Assembly: GCA_934462945.1 (NCBI GenBank)
Contig: CAKSJF010000104.1
Coordinates: 1 to 5,577, forward strand
Direction of reading: 5' to 3'
DNA from: an uncultured Clostridia bacterium
GTDB taxonomy: Bacteria > Bacillota > Clostridia > UBA1381
DNA: 5,577 nucleotides
Below the pieces are notes generated by a model. It worked only from the letters and a program-made list of their open reading frames with translations, was not told the origin of the DNA and did not search any database. Both the position numbers and the translations under genes were made by a program. Shown here one piece after another: positions 1 to 4,476 of the stretch; the stretch's first letter is position 1, and the number at the start of each line of letters is the position of its first letter.

Positions 1-3
1 CCG

Positions 4-11
4 CATAGAAT
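4..11 (+). promoter_or_regulatory. Possible SigE -10 box upstream of spmA
   Basis: CATAGAAT differs at one position from the SigE -10 consensus CATACAAT. The spmA operon of Bacillus subtilis is transcribed by SigE, so a mother-cell promoter here makes sense. The matching -35 box would lie left of the window and cannot be seen. A start near position 18 would give a leader of about 83 nt containing the hairpin at 58-76. This is a guess from half a promoter. Confidence 0.25.
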
Positions 12-21
12 TGATCAATTC
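8..21. repeat. 14-bp perfect palindrome
   Basis: GAATTGATCAATTC reads the same on both strands. It overlaps the putative SigE -10 box and the likely transcription start, where an operator could sit. It may equally be a chance A/T-rich palindrome; no protein can be assigned to it. Confidence 0.35.
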
Positions 22-53
22 ATCTGTTTACACCGGCTCTCAATTGCCTTGCC

Positions 54-76
54 GTAGGGGCGGATATCATCCGCCC
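54..76 (+). repeat. REP-like element: GTAG plus 8-bp hairpin
   Basis: GTAG (54-57) is followed directly by the stem GGGCGGAT (58-65), a 3-nt loop and ATCCGCCC (69-76). A GTAG tetranucleotide immediately 5' of a G+C-rich hairpin is the layout of REP palindromes recognised by TnpA-REP (RAYT) transposases. No T-run follows, so it does not look like a terminator. It sits in the spmA leader, 10 nt before the ribosome site, and could also affect transcript stability or translation. The class is inferred from one copy only. Confidence 0.5.
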
Positions 77-86
77 GAACCCCCTG

Positions 87-93
87 AAAGGAG
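87..93 (+). promoter_or_regulatory. Ribosome binding site fixing the spmA start
   Basis: AAAGGAG lies 7 nt before the ATG at 101. The same reading frame is open back to an ATG at 11, but that codon has no ribosome site and the extra 30 residues have no family resemblance, so 101 is the start. Confidence 0.85.
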
Positions 94-100
94 AATTTTT

Positions 101-721
101 ATGAATATTTTGTGGGCAGGGATGATTCTTTTATCGCTTTTTGCCGGCGCTGTGAACGGGACACTGCCGGAAACCACTGCTGCCGGCATGGAGGGTGCAA
201 AGGCTGCTGTGGAAACCGTGTTATCCTTTGCCGGAATCATGTGCTTATGGAGCGGTTTTCTGCGCCTTGCAGAGGCAGGCGGTGCGGCGGCGCTATTTTC
301 CAGACTGCTCTCCCCCATCACCCGGCTGCTCTTTCCAAAGCTTTCAAAAGATTCAGAGGAAATGACCCAGATTTCTATGAACATGACGGCAAATCTTCTC
401 GGAACAGGCAATGCCGCCACCCCTGCCGGGATTGCGGCGATGTGCGCCATGGACCGTTCCAATCCGCATCCGGAGATTCCAACGGAGGAAATGTGCATTT
501 TTACTGTTTTGAATACCGCATCGCTCCAACTGATCCCTGCCACCATTCTATCCCTCCGGATTGCCGCCGGATCGAATGACCCTGCAGGGATTCTTGCACC
601 CATCTGGCTTGCCTCCCTCTGCTCCCTCCTTGCCGCTCTTTTTGGAATAAAATTCACCTTATTTTTGGAAAAGACCAAAAAAAGAAAGATAAAACAAAGA
701 AAAACAAAAAGAAATCATTGA
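101..721 (+). CDS. spmA: Spore maturation protein A (nucleoside-recognition membrane protein)
   Basis: The 206-residue product is an integral membrane protein of the SpmA family, close to the roughly 196 residues of the B. subtilis protein. In Bacillus, SpmA and SpmB are made in the mother cell and are needed for full dehydration of the spore core and heat resistance; the molecular activity is not settled. Visible signs are an N-terminal hydrophobic segment (about 1-20) ending in NGT, a second one (about 36-55), the family signature GTGNAATP at 101-108, NTASLQLIP at 138-146, and a C-terminal hydrophobic segment (about 165-188). The protein ends in a strongly basic tail (191-206, rich in K and R). 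The usual partner spmB does not follow; it could lie upstream, outside the window, or elsewhere. No terminator separates the gene from rhaB, whose -35 box overlaps this stop codon. Confidence 0.9.
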   Translation: MNILWAGMILLSLFAGAVNGTLPETTAAGMEGAKAAVETVLSFAGIMCLWSGFLRLAEAGGAAALFSRLLSPITRLLFPKLSKDSEEMTQISMNMTANLLGTGNAATPAGIAAMCAMDRSNPHPEIPTEEMCIFTVLNTASLQLIPATILSLRIAAGSNDPAGILAPIWLASLCSLLAALFGIKFTLFLEKTKKRKIKQRKTKRNH

Positions 722-746
722 CAATCCGTCCATTTTCCAATATAAT
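718..746 (+). promoter_or_regulatory. Consensus SigA promoter of rhaB
   Basis: TTGACA (718-723) and TATAAT (741-746) are both perfect, with a 17-nt spacer. The -35 box overlaps the spmA stop codon (719-721). The predicted start near 753 leaves a leader of about 36 nt. I see no clear CcpA cre site or other operator around it. Confidence 0.85.
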
Positions 747-788
747 AATAAGTATAGAAAATACACACAGATAAAGTGAGGGACTATC

Positions 789-2270
789 ATGAAAAAAACA
801 TATAAGTTTTTAGCATTCGACTTCGGTGCGTCCAGCGGACGTGCGATGCTTGCAACCTACGACGGCGAAAAAATCACCTTAGAGGAAAAGCACCGTTTTT
901 CAAACGATCCTGTTTTGGTAAACGGCGGCATGTTCTGGGATGTTCTGCGCCTGTTCCACGAGATCAAGCAGGGAATTTTAAAGTGCGCCAATTCCGGCGA
1001 CCGGGATATCGACTGTATCGGTATTGACACCTGGGGTGTGGACTACGGACTGTTAGACAAGGACGACCAGCTCTTGGGAAATCCGTATCATTACCGCGAC
1101 ACCCGGACAGACGGCATGTATGAAAAAGCATTTTCCATCGTTCCGAAAGAGGAGATTTTCCAGGAAACCGGTATTGCTTTCAACTGGTTCAACACCATCT
1201 ATCAGCTGCTTGCCGCAAAGGATAGCACTGCCTTAAAGGAAGCAAAGACCCTGCTCTTTATGCCGGATCTTTTAAACTTCTTCCTGACCGGTGAAAAGCG
1301 CTGCGAATATACCGTTGCCTCCACCTCTCAGATGTTTGATTCCAAAAAGCAGGACTGGGCATACGATCTCTTAAAGAAAATGGGATTGCCAACCGATCTG
1401 TTTGCACCGGTGATCTACCCCGGCGAGCAGGTTGGCGTGCTGACCAAGGAATTGGCAGAGGAATTGGGCGTTGCACAAATTCCGGTGATGGCGGTTGCCT
1501 CGCATGATACCGGCTCAGCAGTTGCATCCGTTCCGGTATGCGGCGATCAGGACTTCATCTATATTTCCAGCGGAACCTGGAGTCTGATGGGGGTAGAGCT
1601 TTCCGAGCCTTTGGTAAATGCAGACGTGTTAGCACATAACTTCACCAACGAGGGCGGTGTGAATAAAACGATCCGTTTCTTAAAGAACATTATGGGTCTG
1701 TGGCTGATTCAGGAATCGCGCCGTCAGTGGGAGCGCGAGGGACAATCCTTAAGCTTTGCCGATCTGGAAAAGCAGGCAAGAGCCGCAGAACCGTTCACCT
1801 GCTTTATTGATCCGGACTATGAATCATTCCAGACGCCTGGAAATATGCCGGAGAAGATCCGCGAATATTGCAGAAAGACCAATCAGACAGTTCCGGAATC
1901 GGTCGGTGCTGTGATCCGCTGTATCGCAGAAAGCCTGGTGTTCCGTTACCGTGACACAATCGAGGGCATGGAGGCAGTCACCGGCAAAACCTATCCGGAA
2001 ATCCATATTGTCGGCGGCGGCATTAAGGATACGATGATCTGCCAGTTTACCTCAAATGCAACCAAGCGCGTGGTTGAAGCCGGACCGGTTGAGGCAACCA
2101 GTATCGGAAACGTGATGGTGCAGGCAATGGCATGCGGAGCAATTGCCAACCTGGCAGACGGCAGAAAAGCTGTGAAAAATTCCTTTGATATTGCACGCTA
2201 CGAGCCGCAGGACAGCCCTGCCTGGGACGCAGCCTACGAAGAATGGAAAAAAATCGTAAAAAACAACTGA
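789..2270 (+). CDS. rhaB: Rhamnulokinase
   Basis: This FGGY-family sugar kinase phosphorylates L-rhamnulose with ATP to L-rhamnulose 1-phosphate, the second step of cytoplasmic L-rhamnose breakdown after RhaA and before RhaD. Length is 493 residues, against 489 in E. coli. Motifs run in order: the N-terminal phosphate loop DFGASSGR (11-18), the rhamnulokinase signature IDTWGVDYG (79-87), HDTGSAV with Asp240 as predicted catalytic base (the counterpart of Asp237 in E. coli), SSGTWS (260-265) at the second-domain phosphate site, and GGGIKD (409-414) in the adenosine-binding region. The ribosome site GTGAGGGA ends 5 nt before the ATG. No rhaA, rhaD, transporter or regulator lies next to it; the gene has its own promoter and terminator. 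Specificity for rhamnulose rather than another ketose is a family-level call, but the motif match is strong. Confidence 0.95.
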   Translation: MKKTYKFLAFDFGASSGRAMLATYDGEKITLEEKHRFSNDPVLVNGGMFWDVLRLFHEIKQGILKCANSGDRDIDCIGIDTWGVDYGLLDKDDQLLGNPYHYRDTRTDGMYEKAFSIVPKEEIFQETGIAFNWFNTIYQLLAAKDSTALKEAKTLLFMPDLLNFFLTGEKRCEYTVASTSQMFDSKKQDWAYDLLKKMGLPTDLFAPVIYPGEQVGVLTKELAEELGVAQIPVMAVASHDTGSAVASVPVCGDQDFIYISSGTWSLMGVELSEPLVNADVLAHNFTNEGGVNKTIRFLKNIMGLWLIQESRRQWEREGQSLSFADLEKQARAAEPFTCFIDPDYESFQTPGNMPEKIREYCRKTNQTVPESVGAVIRCIAESLVFRYRDTIEGMEAVTGKTYPEIHIVGGGIKDTMICQFTSNATKRVVEAGPVEATSIGNVMVQAMACGAIANLADGRKAVKNSFDIARYEPQDSPAWDAAYEEWKKIVKNN

Positions 2271-2275
2271 TTGAA

Positions 2276-2304
2276 TCATAAAACCAAAAGAGCTTTCATA
2301 GGAT
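2276..2304 (+). promoter_or_regulatory. Candidate SigE promoter of the SipL-like gene, inside the rhaB terminator
   Basis: TCATAAA (2276-2282) resembles the SigE -35 box, and CATAGGAT (2297-2304) resembles the -10 box CATACAAT, with a 14-nt spacer. Transcription would begin near 2311, at the descending arm of the terminator hairpin, so the new RNA would lack the ascending arm and would not terminate. C. difficile sipL is known to depend on SigE, which supports the reading. The match is imperfect and untested. Confidence 0.4.
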
Positions 2305-2329
2305 AGACTGTGAAAGCTCTTTCTTTTTA
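2287..2329 (+). terminator. Intrinsic terminator of rhaB
   Basis: A perfect 12-bp stem, AAAGAGCTTTCA (2287-2298) with TGAAAGCTCTTT (2311-2322), closes a 12-nt loop and runs into a T-rich tract (2321-2329). It begins 16 nt after the rhaB stop codon. Confidence 0.92.
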
Positions 2330-2343
2330 TGGGAAGAATATAC

Positions 2344-2350
2344 AGAAAGG
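2344..2350 (+). promoter_or_regulatory. Ribosome binding site of the SipL-like gene
   Basis: AGAAAGG lies 5 nt before the ATG at 2356 and 11 nt before a second in-frame ATG at 2362. The 5-nt gap is slightly short and the 11-nt gap slightly long; I chose 2356. An out-of-frame ATG at 2352 opens only a short reading frame. Confidence 0.65.
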
Positions 2351-2355
2351 AATGA

Positions 2356-3909
2356 ATGAATATGGAACTGCGAAAAGAACCCCTGTCGGTCAGCGAAGTA
2401 CTTGCCGGGGAAAACTGTGAGATTTTTGTGGACGGAGATTTGATTGTGCCGGATGTAAAGCCGGATATTTTAAAGATATTGCAGGTGGACGCGTCGGCAT
2501 ACCTTTCCTCAAAAGAGGCCGCAGAGGGGCGGGCAAATTTAAAGGGACGGGTGGATCTCACCATTCTCTATATTTCTGACCGCGAGGACGACCCTGTGCA
2601 GAACATCCGCACCTCGCTTGATTTTTCGCACAAGCTGGAAAAAAACACAATTCCGCAGGGTGCATGCGTTAATGCCGAGGCAGACGTTGTCCGGGCAGAA
2701 TTTCATGTGATCAATTCCAGAAAGCTGAGCTTAAAAGCAATTGTCGGCATCCAGTGCGAGGTGTTTGGTACACAGGAGCTTGAATTTGTCACCGGAATTG
2801 AGGGCGCATGTGCCGAGGTGCAGACCGAGCCGCTCCTCCTGACCGCCGCCGTTGCCGACCGGAGCGAGTCCTTTTATATGAAAGAAAATGTGGAGCTGCC
2901 CTCCGGGAAACCGTCCATCAGTGAAATTTTAAAAGTGGACTACAAAATATGCGATAAGGAAATCAAGCCAATCACTGAAAAGGTGGTTGCCAAGGGAACA
3001 CTCAATGCCTGCATTCTCTATATGAGCAATGCGCAGACAATTGAAAGTACGGAAATTGATCTTCCGTTTACCGAGGTGTTTGATCTTCCGGGCGTGTCCG
3101 AGGGAATGAACTGCACGCTGGACTATCATATCAGCGATTGCAGCTATGAGGCGGCAGCGGATTCGGACGGGGATCTTCGAATTGTCCGGATGGAGCTGAT
3201 TCTCTGCGCCGATATGCATGCCTCCAGTCAGACAGAGCTGCAAGTGATCCGCGATTGCTACTGCCCCGGCATGGAAACAAAGCTGTCCTATATTGAACGG
3301 GAGCTTGAGGAGGGGATCGCATCGCCGTCCTGTCAGAATACACTCCGGGATATTGCCGCCGTGGATTCCTCCCTGCCACAGATTGCCGCAGTTTATAATG
3401 TTGTGGCAAGAGCCGTTGTCACCGATAGCCGGATTGAAAAGGAGAAACTCGCAATTGAGGGAAAAATTGAAGCAACGATCCTGTATCTGACCGATCAGCC
3501 GCAGAATCCTGTCTATAGCTATCAAAAGGAGATTCCGTTCCGCTATCTCTTAGACTGCCCGAATACCACCCCAGAAATGACCTGCGCCGTCCGCGCAGAG
3601 GTGGAGCATGTTTCCTTCCACTTGAACGTGGCAAACGAGGTAGAACTGCGCTGCATCTTAAATCTCTCCGCCAGCGTCCTCCGGAAACGTACCCTCACCC
3701 TGATTGATACCGTCGACACCCTGCCGGTGTCCAGTGAGGATCAGAAAGGAATTGTAATCTATTTCGTGCAGCCGGGAGACAGTGTCTGGAGCATTGCAAA
3801 ACACTACCATGTCCCGATGAATGAAATTGAGGAGAATAATCATCTGAACCATTCCGAAAAACTAAATCCCGGCACAAGACTCGTGATTCCGGCTTGCGTC
3901 CGGGCATAA
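2356..3909 (+). CDS. sipL: SPOCS/LysM spore coat morphogenesis protein, SipL-like
   Basis: The 517-residue protein has three copies of the SPOCS (DUF3794) fold followed by a C-terminal LysM domain. This is the layout and approximate size of clostridial SipL, which binds the coat-basement ATPase SpoIVA through its LysM domain, fixes the coat to the forespore outer membrane and plays the part of Bacillus SpoVID. The repeats can be seen directly: VPDVKPDILKILQVD (31-45) with ILYISD (70-75); LPSGKPSISEILKVD (181-195) with ILYMSN (220-225); and a more divergent third copy with ILYLTD (375-380). The LysM domain covers about 468-512, with FVQPGDSVWSIAKHY near its start and LNPGTRLVIP near its end. 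There is no signal peptide or membrane segment, as expected for a mother-cell cytoplasmic protein. The gene is flanked by terminators on both sides and so is probably monocistronic. Clostridia carry other SPOCS/LysM proteins, so the exact orthology to SipL is likely but not proven. Confidence 0.85.
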   Translation: MNMELRKEPLSVSEVLAGENCEIFVDGDLIVPDVKPDILKILQVDASAYLSSKEAAEGRANLKGRVDLTILYISDREDDPVQNIRTSLDFSHKLEKNTIPQGACVNAEADVVRAEFHVINSRKLSLKAIVGIQCEVFGTQELEFVTGIEGACAEVQTEPLLLTAAVADRSESFYMKENVELPSGKPSISEILKVDYKICDKEIKPITEKVVAKGTLNACILYMSNAQTIESTEIDLPFTEVFDLPGVSEGMNCTLDYHISDCSYEAAADSDGDLRIVRMELILCADMHASSQTELQVIRDCYCPGMETKLSYIERELEEGIASPSCQNTLRDIAAVDSSLPQIAAVYNVVARAVVTDSRIEKEKLAIEGKIEATILYLTDQPQNPVYSYQKEIPFRYLLDCPNTTPEMTCAVRAEVEHVSFHLNVANEVELRCILNLSASVLRKRTLTLIDTVDTLPVSSEDQKGIVIYFVQPGDSVWSIAKHYHVPMNEIEENNHLNHSEKLNPGTRLVIPACVRA

Positions 3910-3914
3910 CCCGG

Positions 3915-3974
3915 AAAAGGGGATGTCAAAAAAGGCACAGAGCATTCTGCACTCTTTTTTGCACCCCCTTTTTT
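3915..3974 (+). terminator. Long intrinsic terminator after the SipL-like gene
   Basis: An imperfect two-storey hairpin is visible. AAAAGGGG (3915-3922) pairs with CCCCTTTT (3965-3972), and inside it AAAAAAG (3928-3934) pairs with CTTTTTT (3954-3960). The apex CAGA (3938-3941) can pair with TCTG (3946-3949) around a GCAT loop. The descending arm ends in six T residues. Confidence 0.85.
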
Positions 3975-3978
3975 CTGA

Positions 3979-4043
3979 TTTTAAAAATTATTTTATTTTT
4001 TTTGAAAAAAAAGGTTGACATTTGGAAAAGGATGTAGTATAAT
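3979..4043 (+). promoter_or_regulatory. Strong SigA promoter of the tRNA operon with A/T-rich upstream tract
   Basis: TTGACA (4015-4020) and TATAAT (4038-4043) are perfect, with a 17-nt spacer. Runs of A and T at about 3979-4012, just upstream of the -35 box, look like an UP element for the RNA polymerase alpha subunit. This is typical of stable-RNA promoters. The transcript should start near 4050, leaving a leader of about 46 nt before the first tRNA. Confidence 0.9.
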
Positions 4044-4047
4044 ATTT

Positions 4048-4071
4048 ATTGTTGCTGAACAAGACAACAAT
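4048..4071 (+). other. Hairpin in the tRNA operon leader
   Basis: ATTGTTG (4048-4054) pairs with CAACAAT (4065-4071) around a 10-nt loop. It lies at the very 5' end of the predicted transcript, in the piece that RNase P would remove from the first tRNA. No T-run follows, so it is not an attenuator terminator. Its role, if any, is unknown. Confidence 0.45.
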
Positions 4072-4095
4072 CTTAGTCAAGCGCAATCGAAACAC

Positions 4096-4184
4096 GGAGC
4101 GGTATCGAAGTGGTCATAACGGGACTGACTCGAAATCAGTTGACGGGCAACCGTCCGTGGGTTCGAATCCCACCCGCTCCGCCA
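4096..4184 (+). tRNA. tRNA-Ser(CGA)
   Basis: An 89-nt class II tRNA. The acceptor GGAGCGG (4096-4102) pairs with CCGCTCC (4174-4180), followed by discriminator G and an encoded CCA. The anticodon stem ACTGA/TCAGT encloses the loop CTCGAAA, with anticodon CGA at 4131-4133, which reads UCG. The long variable arm, GACGG pairing with CCGTC over a GCAA loop, is the serine hallmark. The T arm is GTGGG-TTCGAAT-CCCAC. Confidence 0.97.
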
Positions 4185-4192
4185 TCTTTTAT

Positions 4193-4269
4193 CGGGATGT
4201 GGCTCAGTTTGGTAGAGCACTACGTTCGGGACGTAGGGGCCGCAGGTTCAAATCCTGTCATCCCGACCA
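4193..4269 (+). tRNA. tRNA-Pro(CGG)
   Basis: A 77-nt tRNA. The acceptor CGGGATG (4193-4199) pairs with CATCCCG (4259-4265), then A and an encoded CCA. The C1-G72 pair and A73 are typical proline identity features. The stem CTACG/CGTAG holds the loop TTCGGGA, with anticodon CGG at 4227-4229, which reads CCG; position 37 is G, as expected for the TrmD substrate. It follows tRNA-Ser by 8 nt. Confidence 0.97.
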
Positions 4270-4272
4270 AAC

Positions 4273-4348
4273 CGGGGTGTAGCGCAGGTGGTAGCGCACT
4301 TGACTGGGGGTCAAGGTGCCGCAGGTTCAAGTCCTGTCACTCCGACCA
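4273..4348 (+). tRNA. tRNA-Pro(GGG)
   Basis: A 76-nt tRNA. The acceptor CGGGGTG (4273-4279) pairs with CACTCCG (4338-4344), including one G-U pair, then A and an encoded CCA. The stem CTTGA/TCAAG holds the loop CTGGGGG, with anticodon GGG at 4306-4308, which reads CCC and CCU. It shares C1-G72, A73 and G37 with the preceding proline tRNA and follows it by only 3 nt, so the two are cut from one transcript. Confidence 0.97.
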
Positions 4349-4354
4349 TTTTCT

Positions 4355-4399
4355 AAAGCCGCATAAACACTATGAAATCCAGTGTTTATGCGGTTTTTT
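4355..4399 (+). terminator. Intrinsic terminator of the tRNA operon
   Basis: CCGCATAAACACT (4359-4371) pairs perfectly with AGTGTTTATGCGG (4381-4393) around a 9-nt loop, and AAAG before it can extend the stem into the run of six T residues (4394-4399). It starts a few bases after the CCA of tRNA-Pro(GGG). The read-through strand has AAA in place of a T-run, so it works mainly on the plus strand. Confidence 0.92.
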
Positions 4400-4416
4400 C
4401 ATGTGTTTGAATCTTC

Positions 4417-4445
4417 CCGGGATGTCCCTAAATATCCCGGTTTTT
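4417..4445 (+). terminator. Second hairpin plus T-run, possible back-up terminator or att-related repeat
   Basis: CCGGGAT (4417-4423) pairs with ATCCCGG (4434-4440) around a 10-nt spacer and is followed by five T residues. As a plus-strand terminator it would protect the convergent integrase gene from tRNA operon transcription. It also lies in the interval where the integrated element should begin, so a recombination role cannot be excluded. Confidence 0.5.
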
Positions 4446-4450
4446 ACCCT

Positions 4451-4476
4451 CAAACTGTAGTCAAACTGTAGTCAAA
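4451..4476. repeat. Tandem 11-bp direct repeat at the 3' end of the integrase gene
   Basis: CAAACTGTAGT occurs twice in perfect tandem (4451-4461 and 4462-4472), and a further CAAA follows. The 11-bp period is about one helical turn, which would place both copies on the same face of DNA. The second copy touches the integrase stop codon (4472-4474). Integrase or accessory-protein binding sites near an att core are a plausible reading, not shown. Confidence 0.6.

Noticed and set aside
11..100. Longer spmA start at 11
   Set aside because: There is no ribosome site before 11, the added residues are unlike SpmA, and they would encode through the REP-like hairpin; a strong site precedes 101.
112..579. 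Alternative plus-strand frame inside spmA
   Set aside because: It has no ribosome site, an unnatural Cys/Arg/His-rich composition, and complete overlap with a clear gene.
67..678. Open frame of 203 codons antisense to spmA
   Set aside because: It is a shadow of the G+C-rich spmA frame, without family motifs.
747..788. Riboswitch or attenuator in the rhaB leader
   Set aside because: The predicted leader is only about 36 nt and shows no stable hairpin or T-run.
2052..2564. Minus-strand frame spanning the rhaB end and the SipL-like start
   Set aside because: It crosses a terminator and two recognised genes and has no recognisable domains.
2929..3525. Minus-strand frame of 198 codons within the SipL-like gene
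   Set aside because: The sense frame has repeated SPOCS motifs and a LysM domain; the antisense product has none.
4049..4460. Plus-strand frames of 77 and 116 codons over the tRNA operon
   Set aside because: They are translations of three well-folded tRNA genes and a terminator, not proteins.
4451..4472. CRISPR repeat unit
   Set aside because: The copies are 11 bp, directly adjacent and without spacers.
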